64,000 nucleotides of DNA from Macrosoma leucophasiata (GCA_036365455.1 JAWQUS010000010.1:16664501-16728500), one strand, 5' to 3'; positions 46,050 to 56,849 are shown, numbered from the stretch's first letter. Notes: generated from the sequence alone by a model not told the origin. Numbers and translations are program-made.

Positions 46050-46860
46050 AAAGTATTTCGAATTATACTGCGTGATGTATGTTTGATATATCGTTAGGCA
46101 GACCTTATTACAAGGATCTTATATATCTATATATTATAATTTCAAAACAGATAGTATTGTACCTATATATTTATTTTAGTAAATCTTTTTACTACAGGAA
46201 AACCTATAAAAGGTCTATATTGTTTACGAAAAATTCATTTCCTGTTCCTGTTCTATAGTAGTGAACACGAGTCTGACTCGCACCTGACGATGAGGTTATA
46301 AATCTACTAAATAAGGATAGAGGTAGAGATATAATAATTTAGGTATTTTTTATGGAGCTATATTCTGTGATTTCTTGAAAATTGTGACTCACCGGTGAAA
46401 ATATTTTATTTTTATTCTGTGACAATGGGAATCCATTACATTGTACCTTTTTGGAATCGGCAATGAAACGACATGTTTATAGAAAGTTCTTGTAAAGGTC
46501 AGAAATATAAAATTGGAAAAAAAGAAAAAAGTGTCCTTTTTATGTTAAACAACAATTAACAAACAATTGAAGCCACAAAAGATTCCTTTAACTGTCATTT
46601 TATCGAGATTAAAAATTATAAATAATCTGGGGTAAGGTAGTGATTTTTTGATATTATAGCTACTTAAATTATATAACTTGAGAACCAATGACTTTTGCGG
46701 TACGGTACTTACATCAAATTACTTATGTACTAGGTCTCAACCTAAGCAACCATGTCACACAGTTTGTTGACTATCGTCAAACGAAAACTGATCCGTCGTC
46801 ATCACGACCCTCAGCAGTGAGGAAAACGACACAAAGAGAAAGAATAAGAAACTGCAGTTA
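46050..46860. other. 3' flank of gene 8
   Basis: No gene or named repeat recognised. Confidence 0.35.
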
Positions 46861-46894
46861 ATATTTCGATAGTTTAATTAGTTAAACTAAATAA

Positions 46895-46900
46895 TTTATT
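46895..46900 (-). terminator. Polyadenylation signal of gene 8
   Basis: AATAAA on the minus strand, 71 nt past the stop. The flank is nearly the same as that of gene 9. Confidence 0.65.
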
Positions 46901-46970
46901 TACAGCACAATAGATCCATCACATGGATCAATTTATAAATCTAGTTGTTTATCAGTGTCAATGTGGAATT

Positions 46971-47950
46971 TTAGTGGTGAGCGAGGATGGCGGCGGGAGC
47001 GGCGTGCTGGGCATGACCCTCACGGCTGACGACAGCGTTGAAGCCGTTGTGAGCGTCAGCGGAGTACTGCACCCTGCGTACGGTACCGTCGGCCTCCAGC
47101 AGAGAATATTCACCGTGCACTACATCACCGTCGCGGCTCTCGTGCTGGGACTTGTTATCGCCGGTGTGTCCGTCAGCGACGGAGTAAGCGAAGTCGTATC
47201 TGGGGTGAGCCTGTAGGAAAAAATAAATGTTCTTTGAATGAAAAGTAATAAAAATGAGAAATATAATATCTACGATGTTATAAAGCGATGTAGGAAATAA
47301 TTCGAATTATTAATTTGTAGCATTTGTGTACAAACATTTCTACATTTATTCAAAATTGCATAATATGACAATGCTGTAAAAGTTTGTTAATATTGTAATT
47401 GTAATTCTTTTATAACTGTTTATTTTCAACAACTTACGTATTCCTCAACTTGGTGCGCAGCGGTAGCGTAACGAAGAGGAGCGGCGTGGCTGACGATGGC
47501 AGCGGGAGCGGCCGCGTAGCTCAGGGGAGCAGCGTGGCTGACGATGGCGGGTGCGGCGGCGTAGCGGAGAGGAGCGGCGTGGCTGACGGTGGCGTGACGC
47601 ACGAGGTTCTGGGAGGAGACGGCACCGTGGGTGGCGTAAGCGGGAGCGGCGTAGGCGACAGGTGCAGCGTACGCAGCGGGCGCGGCGTAGGCGACGGGGG
47701 CGGCGTTGTAGGCAACGGGAGCCGCGACTATGCCATGGGGCTGGTCATGACGCACGATGCTCTGGGAGGACACCGCGGCAGCAGACGAGTAGTGGGGGGT
47801 AGCCAGAAGACCAGCTGAGGCTACCGCCAATACGCAGCTAAGAGCTACAACCTGAAATAACCAATTATAATTACGCTAACGATAAAATACTTAAAATTCA
47901 CTCTTATTTTGCAGTTCATTTTTGCAAGCAAAACTTACTTTGCAGAACAT
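46971..47950 (-). CDS. Cuticle gene 8: RR-2 cuticle protein (CPR family)
   Basis: Exons on the minus strand are 47950-47939 (MFCK), 47851-47438 and 47210-46971, giving 221 residues, phase 0 introns. Signal peptide to VASA, then [10 protein letters not shown]. The exon 2 protein matches genes 6 and 7 ([34 protein letters not shown] repeats). The RR-2 exon (from residue 143) matches gene 9 instead: [12 protein letters not shown], with Ala where all other intact genes here have Asp, and the tail ILAHH. The 3' flank also matches gene 9. It is therefore a mosaic of two lineages. Function by family: chitin-binding cuticle protein. Confidence 0.94.
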
Positions 47951-47972
47951 TTTTGATTCGTTGATATCTTTC

Positions 47973-48038
47973 AACTGATAACATGTCATTGCACGGATCA
48001 GTTTATATACTGGCTACATTTCAGATTCCACAAGGTCG
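47973..48038 (-). promoter_or_regulatory. Promoter of cuticle gene 8
   Basis: TCAGTT (A at 47976), TATATAA at 48009-48003, CAAGGTCG at 48031-48038. Conserved spacing. Confidence 0.7.
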
Positions 48039-48119
48039 ACAGGTCAGTACGATACGTAACGTATCTAAAAATTTGGCAGATCTTGTAAAATTGCGATAAT
48101 ATTAATGTAACAGGTACCT

Positions 48120-48345
48120 TTGTATTTTTATCCAATAATGGTCGCAAACAAGAATGCAGTTCTCAGTAATGGTAAGCGACAACCGCAGCCTATAGACATC
48201 TACACTAAAAGTGGAAGTCACTCTTCAGATGCGTAATCCACCCTTCAGGCCTAAGTTGATTTGCTTGTGTGATAGTAATTACGAGGCTACACATTGTAAT
48301 ATAACCGGAAATTGACATTGCTGAACAATAATTAATGATTAAAAA
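48120..48345 (-). mobile_element. Element A, old copy
   Basis: 'gtcgcaaacaagaatgcagttctc' through 'ctgaacaataattaatg'; many substitutions. Confidence 0.6.
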
Positions 48346-48424
48346 TTTCTTATCGAATATATAATAAGTGGATTGTGTCATATTTAGGTACATAGTAAAT
48401 ACCTATGGCAAAATTTAAGACTTC

Positions 48425-48710
48425 GAATTTTTGGTAGAGCTCCAGTGAGGGAGCTCGCGGGCGTATGCACCACCGCATTGCCATATGTACTTGCCGCTAA
48501 ATGATAGTGTTCAGCACTATCGTGTTCCGGTCAGGTGGTTATGTACGGCCCTGTAGTTTCCGGCACAGGGGTATAACACCTTAGGCCTCAGGAGTGGTAA
48601 CGCATCTGCATTTGGGCCTTGGTCTTTGTGTGGGTGTCTATAAGCTGCAGTCGTCACTTAACATCAATGTGAACTGCATGCTTGCTTGCCACTTCTATTA
48701 CATAAAAATA
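48425..48710 (+). mobile_element. Element A, near complete
   Basis: 'ttggtagagctccagtgaggg' through 'cttctattacataaaaa'. Confidence 0.85.
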
Positions 48711-48795
48711 AGGATAGAAAATGAAAAATATAGGTAATATGTATCTCATTAAAGCGTAAATGTATTTAAATTGTTTTACCAAAAAATGAGTTATT

Positions 48796-48955
48796 GATCC
48801 AGTTGGTCCAGCGGTGTTTGATAACCACGTGATCCAAGAGTCGCGGGTTCGATTCCCACTCTGGGATAAATATTTGTTTAGCATGTCTGGGTAATCAAAA
48901 CACAGCTGCACAGGTGTGTAATGTGGGGCAGCGAAAGTAAGGATATAAAAGACTA
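48796..48955 (+). mobile_element. tRNA-derived SINE, D-related subfamily
   Basis: Head 'ccagttggtccagcggtg', B box GGGTTCGATTCCCACTCTGG, then 'aaatatttgtttagcatgtc'. It differs from family D in the second half. It sits just before a D copy. Confidence 0.65.
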
Positions 48956-49012
48956 CATGTTTTCGAAAATTAACTCAAAATAATGAAATAAGTACCTGTA
49001 TTATACCGACTT

Positions 49013-49220
49013 GACGGCCCGGTTAGTCCAGCGGTGTGAGACGACCGTTCGATTCGTAGGGTCGCGGGTTCGATCCCCACACCGGGACAAATATTTGTAT
49101 AGCCTACAGATATTTGTTTAGGGTCTGGGTGTTTGTATATGTGTTGTATGTGTGCAACGGCACCCACGACACAGTTTTATACCTTCTGTGGGGCTGTGAG
49201 TGTAAGCGTATTTTATTTAT
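49013..49220 (+). mobile_element. SINE D, near complete
   Basis: Head GACGGCCCGGTTAGTCCAGC, B box GGGTTCGATCCCCACACC, same body as at 33445, ending in TTTATTTATT. Confidence 0.82.
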
Positions 49221-49224
49221 TTAC

Positions 49225-50225
49225 ATATAACTTTTCGCCAAGTCTCTACGCGGTAGGTAGAGAGTGGGAGGCGGCATCCTTACACATTTCCTGTACTTCT
49301 TGTACATGAATTAAGTAATAATATTTTCAATATGCCCGAGACCACAGAAGCTGAAAAGCGACCGAAACGACGGGTTCGATTTTTAATAATAATTTTAGTT
49401 AAATTTACGCGAGATAAATCCGAAAACTAGTTTTATTTCGATAATGATATTTTGTTTATTAACAAACACTAAATTAAGTAATCAAATATATTTGCGATTA
49501 CCTTAAGGGCGTACCTACTTTTTTTGAAGTCAACAAACCTCTCCCCACTCCGAACCCGAAGTAAATCTTATTCAAAAAAGGAATCTTTGATAACGGTTTC
49601 ATAACCATTATCAAATATCGTGGTAGTTTATCTCATCTCGTAATTTTGAGTTAGAAAATAGAGTATTCCATAATTTTGACTTTATTTTTGGAGACGGTTT
49701 AATCTTTGTTTAAAATACTCGTATATGTCTCTTGCTTCTTGTTTCAAAAATGACAAACTTCTTACCCTACACAAACTTTAATCACAAATTTTCACCGTTA
49801 ATTATTTCTCAAAATCATCATAATTATTAAAATTTAAAATCTAAAAAATCGGTTTGTTTAAACCTTGCAACATTATTGCTACGTTTTTGCGACGTAAGGA
49901 TGTATTCGTAAAATTCGTCGAACGGATGTACTGATGATTCGTAAAATTTGTGTAAAGAACGGACCTACAGTGAACAAGAACTCTATCCTTACGAAGACGG
50001 AAGAGTGAAACTGTAACTTAAATCATTAATAAGAGTACGCAAACCTGAGTTAACTGTAAAGTTGCACTGCCATTCCTAATGTTTAAGCTGTGAAGCGTAA
50101 GCATGTCCATTACCTCTGTAACCATACATCGTAACTACTTACTACCATCACTTCTACCATACACCATTACCACCATCATTATTACCTTACTATTTAAAAT
50201 TAATTACCATGTCTACGCTTTTTCA
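49225..50225. other. Intergenic, nothing recognised
   Basis: AT-rich; no gene or named repeat supported. Confidence 0.35.
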
Positions 50226-50229
50226 TTTA

Positions 50230-50870
50230 TTTATTTATTTATTTATAACAGGTTCTTTTGTACTTACAGCTTAGCCAAAACGCACACAAGATAAATTACA
50301 GTACATACATTTAAAGTTAACATGACGTACATACACTAATTACACATACATTAAAAACATTACACATTTACTCAAAAAATCCCTTACACTAATGTTAAAC
50401 AAATCGATATCCGGATTCTGGGCAACCAGAGCGTTGAGCAGACTCAGAGCTTGGTATGTCGGTGCAGAGCGGGCCGCCCGCGTGTGCGCCGGGGGCAGTT
50501 CGAACAACCGTCGCCGATGCTGCCTCACCAGACGATCAGGGACATACATTGCACAGCGAGACAGAGCGGAAGAGTTATCCACTTTACCGTTAACTAATAG
50601 GAAGTAGTGCGACATGATTGCACACTTCCGCCTTAACTCCAAGGTGCCCCAATAAAATGTGATGGATATAAAAATGGATAATATCCGTACATTCTCCTAT
50701 AGAGATATCGAGCAAACTTTTTTTGCACCCTTTCTATCATAAGTTTATAGTTACTCTCATGAGGGTCCCATATTATGGCGTTATATTCTAACAGGCTCCG
50801 TACAAAAGAATTGTATAATGAGACAATGGTGTTCCGGTCGTGAAATCTAGCATTTAGCAATGCTATGAAC
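50230..50870 (-). mobile_element. Jockey/CR1-like LINE 3' end
   Basis: On the minus strand, 50860-50633 encodes SLYNSFVRSLLEYNAIIWDP...ERVQKKFARYL, the post-RT region of a LINE ORF2. A frameshifted frame (50642-50340) continues with LELRRKC...LLNALVAQNPDIDLFN. The tail is AAAT-type (50250-50230). Same family group as 5965-7233. Confidence 0.75.
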
Positions 50871-50934
50871 GTTTATCATGACCATTTTCCATTTCCATTA
50901 CAATTTACTTTTGCCGTTTCTGATTTACCACTTA

Positions 50935-51077
50935 GCCTGGGTTGCACCACGATATTTGTTAAAGTTATTGTAACACTTCACAACCCTCTCTAACTTTAAC
51001 AGATTTCCATAAGTTAGAGACGGATGTGAATGTTACAATAACTTTAACTTTAACAAATATCGTGGTGCAACCCAGGC
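50935..51077. mobile_element. Short palindromic TIR element (MITE)
   Basis: Arms GCCTGGGTTGCACCACGATA and its reverse complement at the two ends extend inward about 50 bp. TTA flanks it on both sides (50932-50934 and 51078-51080), as in Harbinger-type insertions. It is 143 bp with no coding. Confidence 0.82.
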
Positions 51078-51084
51078 TTAATAT

Positions 51085-51980
51085 TACTTTTTTCCATACT
51101 ATCACGGCTAAATAGACACTTTGAACAACTTTAATAGTCGATCAATCTATAAAATGTACCAAGAAAAACAGAACCTTACATTTCGCGTGTCGCGATATGC
51201 ATCTGGCCGTTTTTTTTTATTTTGACGTGTTTATTATTTTGTAATCTGTAATCAAACAGCAAAATTTCATATTCCTAGGTTTAAAATTGCGGAAGCTATG
51301 GAGCTTCAACCTCAATCCGCCGTTTTTGACCCTTTAGGGGTGTAATTTCCAAATATCCCTTCTAAGTGCTCACTTACGCTACTTGAGGCATCTTTCTATC
51401 AAATTCATGCTTCTAGATTTAGTGGTCTTTGCTGTGCGTTGATCGATCAGTCAGTCATTTTCTTATTTCAAACATATAACCATACCGTGTTTTACCCCTT
51501 GGACCACTGAAGCATATTTTTTTTATCGACTTTAAATTATTTACACATTTTAATAAATAGTCTTAGTAAATATTCTGGAATTTAAATTATATCAAGAAGT
51601 CAGATGTTAAAAAACAAAACTGTGATAGTTTTATACAATGCGGCATGTGTGTGCAAAATAAGGGAATAAACGATCCAATTATTTGTTCGAAAATCCGGAG
51701 TAATGGTCGATTTTTACTAGAGATGAAACGGATAGTGGAGTAGCCGGATACCGGATACCGAATATTTGTCAAGGTTACTTACCAACAACTGCGGAAAAGT
51801 TGTTACCGCAATATTGGTTAACTTTGAGTACATAACTAAATAATAAAATAAATATTTTTGATGTGCGATTATATTATGGTATCCATGACTTATTGTGGTA
51901 TTATTTAACTTAATGAGTTTTTTTATATTACTACATGGAATCCGGCCCGTTACTGTAACCACAAGGCCGGATAGGCCGGA
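51085..51980. other. Intergenic, nothing recognised
   Basis: No supported gene or named repeat. Confidence 0.35.
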
Positions 51981-51984
51981 CACT

Positions 51985-52245
51985 GTATATTTAATTTAAA
52001 GAAAAATGGAAAGAAAAATTTGACTTCAGGCGAGACTCGAACTCGCGGCACAATGGGAATCTAGTCCAGCCGCTCTTCCAACTGAGCTACCGAAGTCCTG
52101 CCCGATTTGTCAAATCTTTCCTTCACATTTATTGCATTGCCTTAAATTCGAGTCTCGCCTGAAGTCAAATTTTTCTTTCCATTTTTCTTTAAAATAAATA
52201 TATTTCACAAGCATGCGTTAATGCGAAATAATATAAAACGGATAC
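51985..52245. mobile_element. Two SINE E copies head to head
   Basis: A reverse copy with a tRNA-like module at 52022-52097, then from 52144 the 3' half of a plus-strand copy ('cgagtctcgcctgaagtc' onward). As at 6205-6866, inverted copies abut within one site. Confidence 0.7.
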
Positions 52246-52357
52246 TGTATAGTTACCGGATATAAGTTTCATCTCATTCATCATCTCATCATTATTTAAG
52301 GGCAAGGAATGAAAAACTACAGCTTTGATTTTAAGTTTACTTAGTTCAACTAAATAA

Positions 52358-52363
52358 TTTATT
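52358..52363 (-). terminator. Polyadenylation signal of gene 9
   Basis: AATAAA on the minus strand, about 71 nt past the stop. Confidence 0.65.
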
Positions 52364-52433
52364 TACAGCACAATAGATCCATCACATGGATCAATTTATA
52401 AATCTAGTTGTTTATCAGTGTCAATGTGGAGTT

Positions 52434-53454
52434 TTAGTGGTGAGCGAGGATGGCGGCGGGAGCGGCGTGCTGGGCATGACCCTCACGGCTGACGACAGCG
52501 TTGAAGCCGTTGTGAGCGTCAGCGGAGTACTGCACCCTGCGTACGGTACCGTCGGCCTCCAGCAGAGAGTATTCACCGTGCACTACATCACCGTCGCGGC
52601 TCTCGTGCTGGGACTTGTTGTCACCGGTGTGGCCGTCAGCAACAGAGTAAGCGAAGTCGTATCTGGGGTGAGCCTGTAAAAACGGAAGATGAGATGTGTG
52701 AACGTCAAATAAACAGTTTGTGATATTTGTGTACAAAAGCAAAACATAATACGTCAACCGGCTCATAATACGCTCTAAAGGATATTTGTAACTTTAAAAT
52801 TTTTGATACTTTGAAATAGTTGAATGACTCGGCAATGCTTCTTGAAGTAATCTGGTAGGTATGTTACATTTTTTTATAGTGTACAACTTACATATGCTTC
52901 AACTTGGTGCGCAGCTGTGGCATAACGTTGAGGAGCAGCATGGCTCACGATGGCAGCGGGAGCGGCGTGGCTGATGATGGCGGCGGGAGCAGCGTGGCTG
53001 ACGATGGCAGCGGGAGCGGCCGCGTAGCTCAGAGGAGTAGCGTGGCTGACGATGGCGGGAGCGGCAGCGTAGCGGAGAGGAGCAGCATGGCTGACAGTAG
53101 CGTGACGCACGATGTTCTGGGAGGAGACGGCACCGTGGGTGGCGTAAGCAGGAGCAGCGTAGGAGACGGGTGCGGCGTACGCTGCGGGCGCGGCGTAGGC
53201 AACGGGAGCTGCTTGGTAGGCGACGGGGGCTGCGACTATGCCATGGGGCTGGTCATGACGCACGATGTTTTGGGAAGACACCGCAGCGGCAGAAGAGTAG
53301 TGTGGGGTAGCCAGAAGACCGGCTGAAGCCACAGCCAGCACGCAGCTCAGAGCTACAACCTGGAAAACAGTTGGGATACAATTAATTTCTATACGTATTT
53401 TTTTACTAATTTATTTATTTTGATGTTGCCAATAATACTTACTTTGCAGAACAT
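52434..53454 (-). CDS. Cuticle gene 9: RR-2 cuticle protein (CPR family)
   Basis: Exons on the minus strand are 53454-53443 (MFCK), 53359-52892 and 52673-52434, giving 239 residues, the longest of the cluster, phase 0 introns. Signal peptide to VASA, then [10 protein letters not shown]. The motifs read [13 protein letters not shown] and [13 protein letters not shown]. Extra [18 protein letters not shown] repeats add length over gene 8. Exon 2 ends VEAY instead of VEEY. The RR-2 domain starts at residue 161 and has the same [12 protein letters not shown] as gene 8. Likely a tandem duplicate of the gene 8 lineage, judging by exon 3 and 3' flank. Confidence 0.93.
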
Positions 53455-53475
53455 TTTGGTTTATAGTTATCGTTC

Positions 53476-53541
53476 AACTGATAACATGTCACTGCATGGA
53501 TCAGCTTATATACTGGTTACATTTCAGATTTAACAAGGTCG
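53476..53541 (-). promoter_or_regulatory. Promoter of cuticle gene 9
   Basis: TCAGTT (A at 53479), TATATAA at 53512-53506, CAAGGTCG at 53534-53541. Conserved spacing. Confidence 0.7.
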
Positions 53542-53589
53542 ACAGGTCAGAGATATGCTCTCTTACAATTTTGTCAGGTCTTGCTTATT

Positions 53590-53722
53590 GCAAATGTGTA
53601 ACAAGACAGGTTTCCTATTCGCGTTCAGTATTATATAACAATCTAAAATGTGTATCCAAAAGCGCTGCCGAAAGTCCGAATGCCACTATTCCCGGCAAAC
53701 AAAGTTGCGGGCACAGCTAGTT
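53590..53722 (+). repeat. Helitron-like 3' end
   Basis: 'gccactattcccggcaaac' then GTTGCGGGCACAGCTAG followed by T. Related sequences lie at 30410-30475 and, reversed, at 11310-11380. Confidence 0.5.
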
Positions 53723-54009
53723 CATTAATAAATCTGTCTAAGTTGTATGTTATCAACGCAGGTACAAAGTGAAAAACTTAAGTAAATGAATGTCAGTAAT
53801 ATTTGCGAATAGACATTCTAGTTTTGAAATTCGTAATATAACGATATAAAAGAGCCGACTGTGTTTTTTTGGGCAGGTTTTTCTCAGATCATATTGGCCT
53901 TTGGAACTCTGCCGATGAATGACAAAGAATGACTCTTTTTCTTTTCTTTTTACTCTTTGTTATGAGTTTGTAAAAGGGGAAATAAGGCATTTTAATGATA
54001 TACTTAATA

Positions 54010-55145
54010 GGTTGGGGAAAAAGTCTTTTCGCATTATAGTATGTATGAACTTGTAATAAAATCTCTTTGGCTGTAGTATTTGTATCTGGCTGGTTTTGGT
54101 ATCATTGAAAGTTGAAATTTTAAAGAACATAACTCCAAATTCAAATTAGGCAAATGTGTGATTTTCATTTGTTTTTCGTACTGTCAAGATGAGTGAATCT
54201 AATGAAGAAATTCGATATTTTTTAAAATTTTACTACAAAAAAGGTAAAAATGCAACGCAAGCCGCGAAAAAAATTTGCGTTGTTTATGGACCTAGTGCAG
54301 TGATCACAAAACAGTTTTGGCGCATTTTAAAAAAGTTGGGTACAAAAAAAAGCTCGATGTTTGGGTACCTCACGAGCTCACTGAAAGTGTGAAAGAAAAA
54401 AACCTAATGAACCGTGTACTCATTTGTGATTCTTTATTACGACGTAATGAAACCGAATCATTTTTGAAGAAGCTGATAACTGGTGATAAAAATTGGATCA
54501 CGTACGACAAGAACGTGCGAAAAAGGTCGTGGTCAAAGGCCGGTCAGGCTTCACAGACTGTGGCGAAACCCGGGTTAACTCGCAATAAGGTGATGTTGTG
54601 TGTGTGGTGGGATTGGAAGGGCATTATTCATTATGAGCTATTACCACCAGGCAGGACTATCGATTCTGAACTCTACTGCGAACAACTGATGAGATTAAAG
54701 CAAGAAGTTGAGAGAAAGCGGCCGGAATTGATCAACAGAAGGGGTGTGGTGTTTCATCATGATAACGCTAGACCTCACACATCTATAGCCACTCAGCAAA
54801 AATTAAGAGAGTTTGGCTGGGAGGTGTTAATGCATCCGCCGTATAGTCCTGACACTTCACTAGGTCCATAAACATCGCAAATTTTTTTCGCGGCTTGCGT
54901 TGCATTTTTACCTTTTTTGTAGTAAAATTTTAAAATGTATCGAATTTCTTCATTAGATTCACTCATCTTGACAGTACGAAAAACAAATGAAAATCACACA
55001 TTTGCCTAATTTGAATTTGGAATTATGTTCTTTATAATTTTAACTTTCAATGATACCAAAACCAGCCAGACACAAATACTACAGCCAAAGAGATTTTATT
55101 ACAAGTTCATACATACTCTAATGCGAAAAGACTTTTTCCCCAACC
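54010..55145 (+). mobile_element. Mariner element with snap-back ends, defective
   Basis: Flanked by TA on both sides (54008-54009 and 55146-55147). Ends GGTTGGGGAAAAAGTCTTTT and its inverse. The inverted arms are 288 bp each (54010-54297 and 54858-55145), so the right arm is an inverted copy of the left end including the first 36 or so transposase codons. The normal 3' part of the gene is gone. Confidence 0.88.
54189..54871 (+). pseudogene. Mariner transposase, broken
   Basis: Reads MSESNEEIRYFLKFYYKKGK from 54189, then lacks much of the helix-turn-helix and linker region (about 80 residues short of family length). A 1-bp shift near 54350 moves it to the frame with LDVWVPHELTE. Catalytic Asp residues are seen in ITGDKNW and HHDNARPH. 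The third Asp of the D,D34D triad is absent because the frame ends at YSPDTSLGP, where the inverted arm begins. It cannot be an active transposase. Confidence 0.88.
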
Positions 55146-55269
55146 TACTCGTATTATTATAATATTTAGTTTTATCTTAGTGATATTCGTGACTATAGAT
55201 ATATTTGTTTAGCTTGTTTGACATGTATATCAATTGCTTTTTGGGGTCATAAGAGGTGCCTGTTACACT

Positions 55270-55565
55270 AATTGTTTTTTTTATGTAATGGTAGTGGCAA
55301 GCAAGCATGCAGTTCACATTTATGTTAAATGATGACTGCAGCCTATAGACACCCACACAAAGACCAAGGTCAAAATGCAGACGCGTTACCACTCCTGAGG
55401 CCAAAAGTGTTATGCCCCTGTGCCGGAAATTACAGGGCCGTACATTACTACCTGACCGGAACACGATAGTGCTGAACACTACCATTTAGCGGCAAGTATA
55501 TTAGGCAATGCGGTGGTGCCTACACCCGCGAGCTCCGTCACTGGAGCTCTTCCACCAATAAAAAA
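55270..55565 (-). mobile_element. Element A, complete
   Basis: Reverse copy, poly-T to 'gagctcttccaccaataaaa'. It lies about 120 bp right of the mariner element. Confidence 0.85.
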
Positions 55566-55709
55566 AATTCTGATTCTGATAGCGTCGGGACGAGGAGATC
55601 CCATCGCCTAATGGTGGAAGAGATTTTTTCAGCTTATTCCGTCAGTCAATCGAACAAATGCGATCAAACCATTCCAATTATCTGGTAGTTAGTCCAACAA
55701 CGCAATATT

Positions 55710-56500
55710 TATTTATTTATTTACCAGTAATTACAGAACCATTACAGGAGATCCAATGCGGTACTACAATACAATTATACATACTTAAACGATTCAATAA
55801 AATAATATCTAACATAATAACAATACTTAGTTGAACGCGGTCGAGATGAGATCTTTGCGCAAGATCTGCGGTGTATCACTCACCGATCGCGTTCGTAATG
55901 AAGATGTAAGAAAGAGACTTTGTGTGAATGATAGTATCGGTGTAAAAATGAAAAAAGGCATGCTCCGATGGTTCGGGCATATAGAAAGAATGTCGAATGA
56001 GCGAATGACTAAACAGATATACAATGCGAATGTGGATGGTTGCAGAGGCCCAGGAAGACCAAGGCTGACCTACCGTAACCAAATAGGTCGAATTCTGTCT
56101 GATGGTGGGGTCAAAAGTCTTAGGAATCGGCGTGCATGTATGAAGAGAATGATGAAGGTAGACGAGGCACGACAGGTTTGTCTGAACCGGGATATCTGGC
56201 GCTCTACACTCTCTGCCTACCCCGTTAGGGACCTGGCGTGAAGATACATACATAACAATACTTAGAACAAAACTCATAACAATAAATTACATTCAGCATA
56301 TTTATAAGCCATTCCTATGAATTTCGGCAGACTACAACTGAAAATATCTATGTGATTTGCAATCGCATTGATTGCACTGACGGCCCGTACTGTTGGAGCG
56401 TATTGGAGTAGGTGTGTTCGAGCAGTGTGCAATCTAGTAAGCAGAAGCTTACCAGATTTGTTTCCAGGAACAACTTATTCTCGGGTTTGACTTATATTGA
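55710..56500 (-). mobile_element. Jockey/CR1-like LINE 3' end, interrupted
   Basis: On the minus strand 56500-56267 encodes RTHLLQYAPTVRAVSAINAI then NHIDIFSCSLPKF, homologous to the LINE at 5965-7233. It resumes at 55830 and ends in an ATAA/AAAT-type tail near 55712. Confidence 0.75.
55831..56252 (+). mobile_element. 5'-truncated LINE with 14-bp target duplication
   Basis: Encodes a C-terminal LINE ORF fragment: NAVEMRSLRKICGVSLTDRV, GMLRWFGHIERM, GRPRLTYRNQIG and RRACMKRMMKVDEARQVC. Flanks repeat ATAACAATACTTAG exactly (55817-55830 and 56253-56266). The frame is intact, suggesting a recent insertion. It is a better copy of the fragment at 14930. Confidence 0.88.
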
Positions 56501-56644
56501 GTTTCTCTAGCCATCGACAAGTTAAATCAAAAAAAGTTCAATTTTTTTTGGCATTCAGCAGCAAAACTTTGAAAAAGGCATTTGCTACAGGGAATTAAAA
56601 AATAATTGAAAAAAAAACGCTGGATCCAACTCGTGTATTTTTTT

Positions 56645-56845
56645 ATTGCATGACCTAAACGTACGTGCAAACGTAACTTCACGCCTCTAATCCCCGAAGG
56701 GGTAGGCAGAAGTAAATGCATGCATTCAAGGATACCTACATGCAAACACCTACGATGCGCCGGTTACGTTTTGGCCCACGTAACAGGTGGCGAGCACAGG
56801 CTCGCCACCCGGAGATGTGAACAGTGACATCTCCGAAAGTAGAGA
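56645..56845 (-). mobile_element. SINE B, tail half
   Basis: Reverse copy with 'acttcacgcctctaatccccg' and 'aggtggcgagcacaggctcgccacc', the latter a perfect small hairpin. The tRNA-like head is missing. Confidence 0.7.
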
Positions 56846-56849
56846 CACA

